A stretch of 64,000 nt of DNA from Clostridia bacterium (GTDB lineage: Bacteria > Bacillota > Clostridia > Oscillospirales > CAG-382): assembly GCA_017537345.1 (NCBI GenBank), contig JAFYKY010000017.1:62001-126000 (forward strand). The letters run 5' to 3'. Positions 16,004 through 26,045 of the stretch are shown piece by piece. A program made the translations under genes and the position numbers. Below the pieces are notes generated by a model that was given only the letters and a program-made list of their open reading frames with translations, made no database searches and was not told the origin of the DNA. Numbering within the stretch: position 1 is the stretch's first letter; each line of letters opens with the position of its first letter.

Positions 16004-18289
16004 TTAAAAGGTGGTTATGGTTATGCCGTTTTGATCGGCAGATAACGCAACTGCGGTTATCTTTAAAGAGGTGTCCTCGATAATTGCAGTGGCAACCGCA
16101 TCTTCAATATCCGTCTGTATAAGACGGCGGAGATTACGGGCACCGTATTTTTCGGAATAACCCTTTTCAACCAAAGCGTTAACAGCCGCCTCATCATAGG
16201 TGAGGGTAATATTCTTTTCTGCCAATACCTTTTCAAGATCACCGAGCATTATACGGCAGATAGAAGCAAAATTATCTTTGGAAAGTCTGTTGAATACAAC
16301 AATCTCGTCCACGCGGTTAATGAACTCGGGACGTAAGAATTGCTCAAGTGCTTTTTTAACCTTTGCTTCGTCTGAAGCTTTTGCGGTGGTCGTGAATCCT
16401 GCAGAGGCGGAAATATCCGTACTGCCCGCATTGGTGGTCATAACGATAACCGTATTTTCAAAGTTTACTGTCTTTCCGTGGGAATCGGTAATTCTGCCAT
16501 CATCAAGTATCTGCAAAAGAATATTCAATACGTCGGGATGCGCTTTTTCTATCTCGTCAAAGAGAATTACGGAATAAGGCTTGCGGCGTATTTTTTCGGT
16601 AAGCTGTCCCGCATCGTCGTAGCCCACGTAACCGGGAGGGGAGCCGATAATTCTGGAAACGGAATATTTTTCCATATATTCCGACATATCCAGACGTATA
16701 AGGGATTCGGGGGAATCGAACAAATAGTTTGCCAGCACCTTTACAAGCTCGGTCTTTCCTATACCGGTAGGACCTGCAAATATAAAGGAAACGGGCTTCT
16801 TTTTATAGGAAATTCCCGCACGGGAGCGGCGAACAGCCTTTGCAACCTTTTCCACCGCTTCGTCCTGACCCACAATACGGTCCTTTATGGAAGGAACCAG
16901 CTTTTGGATTTTTTCGAATTCGTTTTCGCTTATGCTGGAAGCGGGGATACCCGTCCATATTTCGATAACCTTTGCAAGGTCTTTTTCGGTTACGGTAAGA
17001 GTATCTCTCTGTGCGGAGAGGGAATCAAAGGATTCGTTCTTTTGCAAAAGAACGGTACGGTTTTGAGCAATAGCCGCAAAATCCTCGTCTGTTTTTTCCG
17101 CCTTTGCTTCCAATGCAGCTTGCTTTTCGTTAAGCTCTTTTATCTCGTCTGCCAAAGCGTTGATTTGGTTTACTATATCCGAATTCATAGAAAGATTTGC
17201 GCAGGCTTCGTCCATAAGGTCTATCGCCTTGTCGGGCAGGTATCTGTCTGTAATATATCTTTCGGAAAGCACAACCATTCTGCGGCACATTTCATCGGAA
17301 ATATGGATACCGTGGTACTTTTCGTAGTTATCCTTAATACCCTGAAGTATCTTTACGCTGTCTTCAATGGAAGGCTCGTTTATCATGACAGGCTGGAATC
17401 TGCGTTCCAACGCCGCGTCTTTTTCAATATACTTTCTGTATTCGGTAAGGGTGGTTGCGCCTATAAGCTGAATTTCTCCTCTGGAAAGTGCAGGCTTAAG
17501 AATGTTTGCGGCGTTCATACCGCCTTCCGCATCGCCTGCTCCCACAATGGAGTGGACTTCATCTATAACCAGTATAATATTTCCGTTTTGCTTTACCTCG
17601 TCTATAAGCCCTTTCATACGGCTTTCGAACTGACCTCTGAACTGGGTGCCCGCAACCATGGCGGTCATATCAACCAGCATAACTTCCTTGCTCTTAAGCT
17701 TGTAAGGTACGTCGCCCTTTACTATTCTGGCGGCAAGGGCTTCCGCAACTGCGGTCTTACCTACACCCGGCTCACCTATAAGGCAAGGGTTGTTCTTCTG
17801 GCGGCGGCAGAGTATCTGCATAACGCGCTCTAATTCTTCGTTTCTGCCGATAACCTTATCCAGCTTGCCTTCTTTTGCTCTGCCGGTAAGGTCTATACAG
17901 TACTGCTCGAGATATTTTCTGTTTTTTTGCTTTTTGTTTTCCTGCTTGTTTTCCTTGCTTTGCTGCTTGTCTTTTCTGATATTATCGGGAAGATTGAGCC
18001 CTTCCTGAGAAGCAAATAAGGGACCGAGATTCAGAGAGGGCGCTCTGCCTTCGTTTTCTGTGCTGTCACCGCCTTCGGTGGGTACAAGACCTGAAATCTC
18101 ATCGGACATCGCGTCAAATTCCTCGGGGGTTATGCCCATACGCTCAAGAATATCGTCAACGGGCTTTAATCCCATTTCACGCGCGCATTTAAGACACAAT
18201 CCTTCGTTTGTGGTATTACCGTTTTCTATACGCTGCATATATATTACAGCCACACGCTTTTTACAGCGGGAACATAATTTCAAAACCAT
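16004..18289 (-). CDS. Clp/Hsp100 ATPase with N-terminal zinc finger (ClpE-like)
   Basis: This 761-residue protein has an N-terminal C4 zinc finger (C6, C9, C32, C35) instead of the Clp_N repeat, a charged linker (about 75-130), AAA-1 with Walker A GEPGVGKT, a short coiled middle region (about 370-430) and AAA-2 with Walker A GPTGIGKT and Walker B ILFDEIEKAHPD. The zinc finger at the N-terminus is a ClpE hallmark. It should unfold substrates for ClpP; an AGF tripeptide after TNAGSTD could be the ClpP-binding loop. AAGGAG precedes the ATG. cvpA ends 18 bases upstream. Confidence 0.85.
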   Translation of the reverse strand: MVLKLCSRCKKRVAVIYMQRIENGNTTNEGLCLKCAREMGLKPVDDILERMGITPEEFDAMSDEISGLVPTEGGDSTENEGRAPSLNLGPLFASQEGLNLPDNIRKDKQQSKENKQENKKQKNRKYLEQYCIDLTGRAKEGKLDKVIGRNEELERVMQILCRRQKNNPCLIGEPGVGKTAVAEALAARIVKGDVPYKLKSKEVMLVDMTAMVAGTQFRGQFESRMKGLIDEVKQNGNIILVIDEVHSIVGAGDAEGGMNAANILKPALSRGEIQLIGATTLTEYRKYIEKDAALERRFQPVMINEPSIEDSVKILQGIKDNYEKYHGIHISDEMCRRMVVLSERYITDRYLPDKAIDLMDEACANLSMNSDIVNQINALADEIKELNEKQAALEAKAEKTDEDFAAIAQNRTVLLQKNESFDSLSAQRDTLTVTEKDLAKVIEIWTGIPASSISENEFEKIQKLVPSIKDRIVGQDEAVEKVAKAVRRSRAGISYKKKPVSFIFAGPTGIGKTELVKVLANYLFDSPESLIRLDMSEYMEKYSVSRIIGSPPGYVGYDDAGQLTEKIRRKPYSVILFDEIEKAHPDVLNILLQILDDGRITDSHGKTVNFENTVIVMTTNAGSTDISASAGFTTTAKASDEAKVKKALEQFLRPEFINRVDEIVVFNRLSKDNFASICRIMLGDLEKVLAEKNITLTYDEAAVNALVEKGYSEKYGARNLRRLIQTDIEDAVATAIIEDTSLKITAVALSADQNGITITTF

Positions 18290-18307
18290 TGTTTACTCCT
18301 TAAAGGG

Positions 18308-19018
18308 TTAAAATAACATACGAAAAATATTAAAACTTCCGAAGAACTTAAAAAGGAAAGTGTTCTCGGGTGTAAAGCTTGCAAAGATACCGCTGAGCGC
18401 GTTTACGGGAAGGAGTAATTGCACCAGCGAAACGAACACGCATGCTTCCGCAATCGCCAGAACGATACCCACAACTATTCCCAAAACGGTGTTTGCCTGT
18501 TTCAGGACGGGAAGCTTGGTAAACTTATCCAAAAGGAACACAGCCACAGCGGATATTATATAAACGATAAGAAAGATGGCTATGAACGAACAGAAGGTAA
18601 CCGCCGCTTTCAAAAGCATAGGCGATATTTTTGCGGCAATGGATTCTTTAATCTCGTCGCTTTTGGATTCCTTCCATTTTTCAATGTCTGTTTTCAACTC
18701 CTCGGTTTCAACACCCAGCGAGGAAAGCAGACCTTCGATCTGCGGAAGCACATCGTTTTCCTCTTTTACATCTTCCGTATCGCTTCCCATTCTGTCCAGA
18801 ACGGTTTCTACGGATTGGTGTATCTTGATCTCCCAGGTGAAAGCGTCGTTGGTGCTTAAAACGTAATCTCTTACGGGATTAACAAAGGAAAACGCCGCAA
18901 TAAGCGCCACCACGAGAACGAGGGATTTTAAAGCCATTTTCACAAAGCCCTGCTTCCAACCCAAAATAACGTTGAAAGCAATTATAGCCAAAATAATTAT
19001 ATCAACAGCAATATTCAT
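18308..19018 (-). CDS. CvpA family membrane protein
   Basis: This 236-residue protein has four hydrophobic segments (about 3-20, 28-48, 135-165, 175-205) and the CvpA start pattern (DIIILAIIAFNVILGWKQGFVK). A long hydrophilic, Glu/Lys-rich loop sits between TM2 and TM3. CvpA proteins are linked to colicin V export and to envelope integrity; their exact activity is not known. The start overlaps the DUF5711 stop by 4 bases, so the two are translationally coupled. Confidence 0.82.
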   Translation of the reverse strand: MNIAVDIIILAIIAFNVILGWKQGFVKMALKSLVLVVALIAAFSFVNPVRDYVLSTNDAFTWEIKIHQSVETVLDRMGSDTEDVKEENDVLPQIEGLLSSLGVETEELKTDIEKWKESKSDEIKESIAAKISPMLLKAAVTFCSFIAIFLIVYIISAVAVFLLDKFTKLPVLKQANTVLGIVVGIVLAIAEACVFVSLVQLLLPVNALSGIFASFTPENTFLFKFFGSFNIFRMLF

Positions 19019-20283
19019 TCACTGACCTCCGTAAAAGAAGCATCTTCGGGCTGTATCTCTGTTTCATCAAGAGTATTTGCATCGTATACAGTAACGCCGG
19101 AATAGGTGAAAACCAACAGCTTATCGTCGGAGATCAGCATATCCACACCGTCGTTACCGGTTTGAATATCATAAATCTTCTTATCTTCGTTGAAATCGTA
19201 TACGGTAAGATCTCCTGCGGAAAGCATATAGAGTCTGTTTCCGTAAAGCAAAACGTCATCCGGTCTGGAAACCGCTTCGGTACGGTAAACGTTATTTCCG
19301 TTGGAATCGTAAACCATCATTTCCTTGCTTTCGGAAAGACCGGAGTTATCAAAGGTAAGCATTACGTGGTTTCCGCCGAAATCGCAGTTGAGCAGATTGC
19401 CGGAAACCGCAACTTCTTTTATCAAAACGTTATCTCTGCCGTAAAAGCGAAGCGCCTTGTCTGTCAGCACGATATATCCGCCGTTATCTGTAAAACAGCA
19501 GTTGAGGGGAAGCTCGCCCACGTATCTGAAGTTTGCCAAAGGCTCTTCCGCAGTAGTGCTGAACAAGGATGCGGAGCCGAGATAATCGCCGTTTTCGCTA
19601 ATATGTGAAAGCACCAAGACCTTTTGTCCGTCTTTGCTGATCTGCATTGCGGTGGAATATTCGGTAGGGAAGTAATGGGAAAAGGTAAGGCGGTAGTTAG
19701 CGTCGTAAACGTATACGGCGCTTCTGTAATTCTTTGCGCCGGAAAGCACGGCGTAGCTGCCGTTTTCCGCGGCGGAAACTCCCAGCACGGGATACCCGAA
19801 GTTTTCGGAATAAACGTGTGAGAAGGAGTTGTAAACGTCAAGCTGTTTTCCGCCCAGATCGTATATTATCATATTCTTTCCCGCAGTAAGCAAAACGGGG
19901 TTATCGTTTTTCACGGGAGTTCTCTGCAAAAGCTGTCCCGAAGTGTCGTAAACGGTGAGCTGTGTTTTGCTTAACACCGCAATATCACCGCGGACAATGG
20001 CAAATCTGTTTGTGGGATCCGCATCGAAAATTATTTCCGAACCCACCACTACCTGCTCGTTCTGCTCAAAGGAAATGAATTTAAGCAGATATTTGAAATT
20101 TTCCGCCGTAAGCTCATCGGGGAAAAAGGAATATGCAAACAAACAGAATATGATCAAAGCTATTATTACCGAAAACATACCTATTTTTGCACGGTTCGCC
20201 AAACGGGTATAATAAGCCTGCGCCGTAGGAGTCTGCTGTTTATTCTGTTTTCTTTTATCTTTAAAAATAGAAAAAGCGCTCAT
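19015..20283 (-). CDS. DUF5711 family membrane-anchored beta-propeller protein
   Basis: This 422-residue protein has a basic cytoplasmic N-terminus, one TM (about 33-53) and an extracellular region of repeated four-stranded units with VYD-type turns (LTVYDTSGQLL, YVYDANYRL, MVYDSNGNNVY, LTVYDFNEDKK, VTVYDANTLDE), typical of a PQQ/WD-like propeller. I recognise this as DUF5711, common in Oscillospiraceae, function unknown. Coupling to cvpA suggests a joint envelope function. Confidence 0.75.
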   Translation of the reverse strand: MSAFSIFKDKRKQNKQQTPTAQAYYTRLANRAKIGMFSVIIALIIFCLFAYSFFPDELTAENFKYLLKFISFEQNEQVVVGSEIIFDADPTNRFAIVRGDIAVLSKTQLTVYDTSGQLLQRTPVKNDNPVLLTAGKNMIIYDLGGKQLDVYNSFSHVYSENFGYPVLGVSAAENGSYAVLSGAKNYRSAVYVYDANYRLTFSHYFPTEYSTAMQISKDGQKVLVLSHISENGDYLGSASLFSTTAEEPLANFRYVGELPLNCCFTDNGGYIVLTDKALRFYGRDNVLIKEVAVSGNLLNCDFGGNHVMLTFDNSGLSESKEMMVYDSNGNNVYRTEAVSRPDDVLLYGNRLYMLSAGDLTVYDFNEDKKIYDIQTGNDGVDMLISDDKLLVFTYSGVTVYDANTLDETEIQPEDASFTEVSE

Positions 20284-20285
20284 CT

Positions 20286-21017
20286 TTACCTCGTATAAAC
20301 AAGCTTGTTCAAAAATAATCCTTTCGCAGGAGCGGTAATACCTGCTTTATTTCTGTCAAGTGCGGCTGTAACGGCGGGAATATCCGTGCATTTGCTGCCA
20401 TAAGCGGCTTCAACCAGAGTACCCGTCATTATTCTCACCATATTATACAAAAATCCGTCTGCCGCCACGTTTATTCTTATGTAATCTCCGTCGCGGGTAA
20501 CGTTCATATATTTTACGGTGCGCACCGTATCGGTTATCTTACTTCCTGCGGACATATAGGATCTGAAATCCTTTTTGCCCACAAAGTTCTGAGCAAGCAA
20601 AGCCATTTTATCCGCATCCAGCGGACGGGGGCAGTGCCACACTCTGTTATCAAATACGTTTTTTATTCTTGAATTCCATATTACGTATTCGTATTCCTTT
20701 TCTATACAGCTGTATCTGGGGTGAAAATCCTCGGGTACGGCTTTCGCTTTAAGGGCGCAGATATCGGACGGCAGTATGGAATTAAGGGCAAGGGGAAGAC
20801 CGGTTTCGGATATCTCCGCAACGTCGGAAATAACGCAAACGTATTCACGGGCGTGAACACCGGAATCCGTGCGGGAGCATCCGGTCACGTTGGGACGGAT
20901 ACCGAAAACCTTTTCGGCGGCGTCCTGCACTGTCTGCTGTATGCTTATTGCATTGTTCTGAACCTGCCATCCGCAGTATGCGGTGCCGTCAAAGGCTAAA
21001 GTTACGGCGTAATTCAC
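20286..21017 (-). CDS. truA: tRNA pseudouridine synthase A
   Basis: This 243-residue protein begins LAFDGTAYCGWQVQ and has GCSRTDSGVHA with the catalytic Asp, and LYNMVRIMTGTLVEA. It isomerises U38-U40 in the anticodon arm of many tRNAs. Length is normal. The start overlaps the ecfT stop by 4 bases, matching the common clostridial and bacillar order ecfA-ecfA2-ecfT-truA. Confidence 0.93.
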   Translation of the reverse strand: MNYAVTLAFDGTAYCGWQVQNNAISIQQTVQDAAEKVFGIRPNVTGCSRTDSGVHAREYVCVISDVAEISETGLPLALNSILPSDICALKAKAVPEDFHPRYSCIEKEYEYVIWNSRIKNVFDNRVWHCPRPLDADKMALLAQNFVGKKDFRSYMSAGSKITDTVRTVKYMNVTRDGDYIRINVAADGFLYNMVRIMTGTLVEAAYGSKCTDIPAVTAALDRNKAGITAPAKGLFLNKLVYTR

Positions 21018-21829
21018 AGAGGTATCACCACCTGATTAAGGAAAAATATACCTGCGCAGGCAATAATGGACATTCCAAGAAAAATATAGTCTGCAGGGCG
21101 TGTTTTTATAACCTTCATTCTGGTTTTTCCCACACCGCTTCTGTAACAGCGGCATTCCATTGCTTCTGCCAGTTCGAAAGCACGTCTGTATGCGGAAACG
21201 AACAGGGGAACCAGAATAGGAATCAGCGCTTTTGCTCTTGCAAATATGTTGCCCGATTCAAAATCTGCACCTCTTGCCTTTTGTGCGGAGATAATTTTGT
21301 CCGTTTCCTCAATAAGGGTGGGAATAAATCTCAGCGCAATAGACATCATCATAGCGAAATCGTGAACGGGAACGCCGATCTTCTTCAAAGGACCCAGCAG
21401 ACGTTCAATTCCGTCGGTAAGATCCAGCGGGGAAGTGGTGTAGGTAAGCAATACGCTGGTGCCGGATACAAGGCTGGTAAGACGGATCACCATTTTTACC
21501 GCATTTTCAATACCTTCACGGTATATCTTTATAAATTTCCATTGCCAGAGTATATCTTCGCCGTTGGCAAAAAACAGATTTATTACCGCAGTGAACAGCA
21601 AAATGAACAACAGCGGCTTTAAGGATTTCAGTACCGTTTTCAAGGGGATTTCGGATATTATCACAAGCAATCCCGTGGCTATTACCACAAAGCCGAAGGC
21701 GAAAGCGGTTTTTGCGCACAGCACGAACACCAGATACACAATAAGCATCAGTATCTTTATACGGGCGTCCGTACGGTGCAAAATGGAATCTCCCGGGAAA
21801 TACTGTCCCAGGGTTATATCTTTAAGCAT
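21014..21829 (-). CDS. ecfT: ECF transporter transmembrane (T) component
   Basis: This 271-residue integral membrane protein begins GQYFPGDSILHRTDARIK, the EcfT start, has TMs near 25-45, 70-90, 110-130 and 240-262, and contains the coupling-helix signature with small residues (AQKARGADFESG and RAFELAEAMECRCY). It couples the two ATPases to interchangeable vitamin-binding S components. It overlaps ecfA2 by 8 bases and truA by 4. Confidence 0.9.
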   Translation of the reverse strand: MLKDITLGQYFPGDSILHRTDARIKILMLIVYLVFVLCAKTAFAFGFVVIATGLLVIISEIPLKTVLKSLKPLLFILLFTAVINLFFANGEDILWQWKFIKIYREGIENAVKMVIRLTSLVSGTSVLLTYTTSPLDLTDGIERLLGPLKKIGVPVHDFAMMMSIALRFIPTLIEETDKIISAQKARGADFESGNIFARAKALIPILVPLFVSAYRRAFELAEAMECRCYRSGVGKTRMKVIKTRPADYIFLGMSIIACAGIFFLNQVVIPL

Positions 21830-22676
21830 TAAATATACCTTTTTCTCTTAGTAATTTTTCTCCGAACTTTACAGTGTAAACGTCGTCTCTTTCGGAAAGA
21901 CCGCGTTTTTTAAGTTCGTGAAACAGTCTTGTTATCTGAGGCAGGTCCAAGGATGAATTTGCCAGAGAATCGATATCGGAAAATATCTCTTCAACGCTTC
22001 CGTGGGCAAATACCTTACCTTCTTTAAGAACCAGAATCATATCGGAATACTTGGCAACGTCCTCCATGCTGTGGGAAATAAGTATCACCGTGCCGTCGGT
22101 TTCGTTTTTGTAGTTAATTATTCCGCTCAGAATATCGGTTTTTCCCACGGGGTCAAGTCCTGCCGCAGGCTCGTCAAGCACCAGATATTCGGGACGCATA
22201 GCCATGACTCCCGCAATGGCAACTCTCCGCTTTTGTCCGCCGGAAAGCTCAAAAGGGGAACGGTTCAGAGAATCTTCGGGAATACCGCACAGCTTTGCCG
22301 CTTCCGCAACCCGCAAAGCAATTTCGTTTTCGTTAAGTCCCATGTTTTTGGGCCCGAATGCAATATCCTTGCCCACGGTCTCCTCAAAAAGCTGGTATTC
22401 GGGATACTGGAACGCAAGTCCCACCTTAAAGCGGATCTTGGATATTTCCTTGGGCTTTTCCCATATATCCGTTCCGTCAAGATATATGTTTCCCGAAGTT
22501 GGCTTGTTAAGTCCGTTAAGAAGCTGTGCAAGGGTGGATTTTCCGCTTCCCGTATGACCTATGATTCCCGTTATCTTTCCTTTGGGGAATTCAATGTTGA
22601 TATTATCCAGAGCGATCTTTCGGAAAGGGGTTCCCTCGCCGTAGACCACCGATACGTTTTCAAGTTTTAAAGACAT
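21822..22676 (-). CDS. ecfA2: ECF transporter ATPase EcfA2
   Basis: This 284-residue ABC ATPase has Walker A GHTGSGKS, Q-loop FQYPEYQLFEETVGKDIAFGP, signature LSGGQKRRVAIAGV, Walker B YLVLDEPAAGLDP and the H-loop His in ISHSMED. The FPEYQLF-type Q-loop and position after ecfA1 identify it as EcfA2. It powers group II energy-coupling-factor uptake of vitamins and trace nutrients. Its start overlaps the end of ecfA1 by 10 bases. Confidence 0.9.
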   Translation of the reverse strand: MSLKLENVSVVYGEGTPFRKIALDNINIEFPKGKITGIIGHTGSGKSTLAQLLNGLNKPTSGNIYLDGTDIWEKPKEISKIRFKVGLAFQYPEYQLFEETVGKDIAFGPKNMGLNENEIALRVAEAAKLCGIPEDSLNRSPFELSGGQKRRVAIAGVMAMRPEYLVLDEPAAGLDPVGKTDILSGIINYKNETDGTVILISHSMEDVAKYSDMILVLKEGKVFAHGSVEEIFSDIDSLANSSLDLPQITRLFHELKKRGLSERDDVYTVKFGEKLLREKGIFNA

Positions 22677-23488
22677 TTCTTTTTAATTTCCTCTTCGATA
22701 ACGTCTGCGGCTTCCTTTGCGTGCAACGCGGCGGGAAGTCCCAGATCATATAAAAGCTCGGTTACCTGAGGCACCGCAAGAGAAAGCTTTCTTAAATCGT
22801 CAACTCTTGCGAATATCTCGCGGGGGGTGCCGTCCATAGCCACCTCGCCCTTGTTCATAACCACGATACGGTCTGCCATAGCCGCCTCGTTCATGTGGTG
22901 TGTAACGGTAATAACCGTAATACCGCGGTCGTTGAGCTTACGCATAGTATCGGATATCTCCCGTCTTCCCGCAGGGTCAAGCATTGCGGTGGCTTCGTCA
23001 AAAACAATACACTCCGGATTCATGGCAAGAATACCTGCAATAGCTATTCTTTGCTTTTGCCCGCCGGAAAGCTTGTAGGTAGAATGGTGGGCATATTCCG
23101 TCATTCCCACGGCGGCAAGGGCTTCATCAACCGCTTTTCGTATCTGTGCAGGCTCCACGCCCAGATTTTCCGGCGCAAAGGCAACGTCTTCCTCTACCAC
23201 CGAAGAAACTATCTGGTTATCGGGGTTTTGAAAAACCATTCCGCACTTTTCACGTATGGGTGCCTGATTATCCTCGTCGGCTGTGTCCATTCCGTCGATC
23301 AGCACTTTGCCGCCGGTAGGGATAAAAATACCGCACAAAAGCTTTGCCAGGGTGGATTTTCCGCTTCCGTTGTGACCTATAATTGCGGTATAACTGCCTT
23401 TTTTAAAGGAAAGGGAAACCTCCTTAACCGCAGGCACCAAATTTCCTTCATAGGTGTAGGTCAGTTTATCTGCTTGTATAAATCCCAT
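22667..23488 (-). CDS. ecfA1: ECF transporter ATPase EcfA1
   Basis: This 273-residue ABC ATPase has Walker A GHNGSGKS, Q-loop VFQNPDNQIVSSVVEEDVAF, signature LSGGQKQRIAIAGI, Walker B CIVFDEATAMLDP and H-loop VTHHM. FQNPDNQ is typical of EcfA1. I chose the ATG at 23488, five bases after the preceding stop region with GAGG at the right distance; the ATG at 23506 would lie inside the upstream methyltransferase gene. No S component is encoded nearby, as expected for a shared group II module. Confidence 0.9.
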   Translation of the reverse strand: MGFIQADKLTYTYEGNLVPAVKEVSLSFKKGSYTAIIGHNGSGKSTLAKLLCGIFIPTGGKVLIDGMDTADEDNQAPIREKCGMVFQNPDNQIVSSVVEEDVAFAPENLGVEPAQIRKAVDEALAAVGMTEYAHHSTYKLSGGQKQRIAIAGILAMNPECIVFDEATAMLDPAGRREISDTMRKLNDRGITVITVTHHMNEAAMADRIVVMNKGEVAMDGTPREIFARVDDLRKLSLAVPQVTELLYDLGLPAALHAKEAADVIEEEIKKKCL

Positions 23489-23490
23489 AT

Positions 23491-24351
23491 CTACCTCGCC
23501 GTCCATCTGCTTGCGGCACCGCAGGGAAGATACATTCCGCTTGCTTCTACGGGCAGACCGATCTCGTCGCTTTCCACTTTTCCGCCGAATTTTTCACACA
23601 GGTGTCTGCCCAGAATATATCCGCAGGTGGAAGCGGACAGACCCGTGGTATAGGAATTAAGCAAAACGAACAGAGGATCATCGGAAATAACACCGGTAAT
23701 AAGGCCGATAAGATTATCCAGAGATTGCTCAAGCATCCATCTTTCTCCCTTGGGACCTCTTCCGAAGGAAGGAGGGTCCAAGATAACCGCATCGTATCTG
23801 TTGCCGCGCTTTATCTCTCTTTCGACAAACTTTACGCAATCGTCAACTATATATCTTATTCCGTCCGCAGGTACGCCGGAAAGGGAAGCGTTTTGCTTTG
23901 CTTTAAGCACCATTCCCTTGGAAGCGTCCACGTGGCAAACAAATGCACCCGCTTTTGCGGCGGCAACGCTTGCTCCTCCCGTGTATGCAAACAGATTAAG
24001 CAGCTTTATTTTTCTGCCTGAATTTTTAATAAGCGGTGCAAACCAATCCCAGTTTGCCGCCTGCTCGGGAAAAAGTCCCGTGTGCTTGAAGCCCATAGGG
24101 GAAAGCACAAAGGTCATATCTCCGTAAGAAATATTCCATTCTTCGGGAATATCCTTTTTTATCCAGCTTCCTCCGCCTCCCTCGCGGCGGTAAACGCCGT
24201 CCGCCTTTTTCCAGAGAGGACTTTTTTTCGCACCGTTCCAGATAACCTGAGGGTCGGGACGTATCAGCAAATGACCGCTCCAGCTTTCAAGTCTTTCTCC
24301 GTCGGATGCATCTATAAGTCGGTATTCCTTCCAACCGTCTGCAGTAAACAT
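23491..24351 (-). CDS. SAM-dependent methyltransferase, RlmI-like (COG1092 type)
   Basis: This 286-residue Rossmann methyltransferase has motif I as LLNLFAYTGGASVAAAKAGA, an acidic motif II in HVDASKGMVLKAKQN, and motif IV DPPSFGRGPKGE. It resembles 23S rRNA cytosine-C5 methyltransferases of the RlmI/RlmK type but lacks an N-terminal PUA domain, as shorter Firmicute and proteobacterial relatives do. The substrate is probably rRNA but not proven. It lies between ruvB (4 bases upstream) and ecfA1. Confidence 0.75.
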   Translation of the reverse strand: MFTADGWKEYRLIDASDGERLESWSGHLLIRPDPQVIWNGAKKSPLWKKADGVYRREGGGGSWIKKDIPEEWNISYGDMTFVLSPMGFKHTGLFPEQAANWDWFAPLIKNSGRKIKLLNLFAYTGGASVAAAKAGAFVCHVDASKGMVLKAKQNASLSGVPADGIRYIVDDCVKFVEREIKRGNRYDAVILDPPSFGRGPKGERWMLEQSLDNLIGLITGVISDDPLFVLLNSYTTGLSASTCGYILGRHLCEKFGGKVESDEIGLPVEASGMYLPCGAASRWTAR

Positions 24352-24355
24352 ATTA

Positions 24356-25432
24356 TTACTCCATCAATAATTGTTGTGTGTCTTTTACTCCGGGAAGTGG
24401 CAGTCCCAGATGCTCGTAAGCGGCAGGTGTGGCGCATCTTCCTCGGGGTGTTCTGTTAATAAAGCCCAGCTGCATAAGATAGGGCTCGTATACGTCTTCC
24501 AGGGTAATGGATTCTTCTCCAATAACTGCGGAAAGGGTTTCCAGTCCCACAGGGCCGCCGCCGAAATTCTTAATTATGGCATTAAGCATGCGTCTGTCTA
24601 CCGAATCCAATCCTAAAGAATCAACATCAAGGGCGGAAAGGGCAATATCCGCAATCTCTTTATCTATGGTTCCGTCGCCCTTTACCTCGGCAAAGTCGCG
24701 GACACGCTTTAAAAATCTGTTTGCAAGTCTGGGTGTGCCTCTTGATCTTCTTGCGATCTCGTAAGCGCCCTCTTCGGTTATGGGGGTGCCCAGAATTCCC
24801 GCAGAGCGCATAACTATGCTTGCAAGCTCATCGGGTGTATACAGCTCAAGTCTGAACAGCATACCGAATCTGTCACGCAAAGGTCCGGTAAGCTGACCTG
24901 CTCTCGTGGTGGCGCCGATAAGGGTGAAGGGCTGCAGGGGGATACGTATGGATCTTGCGGAGGGGCCCTTGCCCATCATAAGATCAAGCACGTAATCCTC
25001 CATAGCGGGGTAAAGCACCTCTTCTATCGAACGGGAAAGACGGTGTATTTCGTCGATAAACAAAATATCTTTTCGTCCCAGAGTGGTAAGTATGGCAGCA
25101 AGATCACCCGGTTTTTCTATGGCGGGACCGGAGGTGACCTTAATGTTCACACCCAATTCTGCGGCAATTATGGTGGCCAGCGTGGTTTTTCCCAAGCCGG
25201 GAGGGCCGTGAAGAAGCACGTGGTCAAGATTATCATCTCTCGCCTTTGCGGCTTTCATAAAAACGGACAAGTTTTCTTTAACCGTTTCCTGACCAACGTA
25301 TTCCTCCAGCGTCTTGGGACGGAGAGAATTTTCGTTATCTCTGTCCTCGGGCACTTCGTTGGTGGCGGTAAGACGGTTTTCGATATCCAGAGCCGCGCCG
25401 GTATGGAAATTGTCGGATTGATTTATAGGCAT
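24356..25432 (-). CDS. ruvB: Holliday junction branch migration ATPase RuvB
   Basis: This 358-residue AAA+ protein has Walker A GPPGLGKT, Walker [11 protein letters not shown], the sensor 1 and arginine-finger region [21 protein letters not shown], and the C-terminal winged helix ([16 protein letters not shown]). It drives branch migration with RuvA. The N-terminal ~30 residues are the usual variable leader. GAGG precedes the start. It follows ruvA by 10 bases. Confidence 0.96.
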   Translation of the reverse strand: MPINQSDNFHTGAALDIENRLTATNEVPEDRDNENSLRPKTLEEYVGQETVKENLSVFMKAAKARDDNLDHVLLHGPPGLGKTTLATIIAAELGVNIKVTSGPAIEKPGDLAAILTTLGRKDILFIDEIHRLSRSIEEVLYPAMEDYVLDLMMGKGPSARSIRIPLQPFTLIGATTRAGQLTGPLRDRFGMLFRLELYTPDELASIVMRSAGILGTPITEEGAYEIARRSRGTPRLANRFLKRVRDFAEVKGDGTIDKEIADIALSALDVDSLGLDSVDRRMLNAIIKNFGGGPVGLETLSAVIGEESITLEDVYEPYLMQLGFINRTPRGRCATPAAYEHLGLPLPGVKDTQQLLME

Positions 25433-25442
25433 ATCGCACCTC

Positions 25443-26042
25443 TTACATGGAAGCTAACTTTTTAAGCGCTTCGCCGATTATGGTTTCAAGGGGGAGGGTG
25501 GGGTCAATACCCTTAAGGGCGGCAACCGCCTCTGCTCTGGTATAACCGAGCACGGCAAGCGTATCCACCGCATCGCTTCCTCCGCCGGAAGCCGCAGAAA
25601 CGAAAGAACTTTCTGCGGGAGAAGAGGAAACTATTTCTCCGCTTATCTTGTCTTTAAGCTCAAGTATTATCTTTTGCGCTGTTTTAAGTCCCACACCGGG
25701 AGTTTTTGAAAGTGTCTTTGCATCTCCGCTTGCAATTACGGAAGCAAGTCCGTCTGCGGTAAAGGTGGAAAGCACGTTTATAGCCGCCTTTGGTCCTACT
25801 CCCGAAACGGTTATCAGGTGTTTGAATGCGGAAAGCTCGTCCTCCGTTCCAAAACCGTAAAGCTCCACAGCGTCCTCGCGGACAGCCATGTGGGTAAACA
25901 GCATTGCAGTCTTTCCGTAGAGAGGGGAAAGATATGCAAAGGTGTTTTTGGAAACGGTCAATTTATATCCCACACCGCCTGCGTCTATAACGGCGAAATC
26001 GGGAAACAAAAACTGCAGATTGCCTTTAAGATAATAAAACAT
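25443..26042 (-). CDS. ruvA: Holliday junction DNA-binding protein RuvA
   Basis: This 199-residue protein has an N-terminal OB fold beginning MFYYLKGNL, then two helix-hairpin-helix motifs ([15 protein letters not shown] and [21 protein letters not shown]) and a C-terminal domain III that contacts RuvB. It binds four-way junctions as a tetramer. Length is normal. It sits between ruvC and ruvB, giving a complete ruvCAB resolvasome operon. Confidence 0.95.
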   Translation of the reverse strand: MFYYLKGNLQFLFPDFAVIDAGGVGYKLTVSKNTFAYLSPLYGKTAMLFTHMAVREDAVELYGFGTEDELSAFKHLITVSGVGPKAAINVLSTFTADGLASVIASGDAKTLSKTPGVGLKTAQKIILELKDKISGEIVSSSPAESSFVSAASGGGSDAVDTLAVLGYTRAEAVAALKGIDPTLPLETIIGEALKKLASM

Positions 26043-26045
26043 ATT

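Noticed and set aside
16478-17833. Long plus-strand open frame opposite the clpE-like gene
   Set aside because: Shadow frame; the minus-strand protein carries all Clp motifs.
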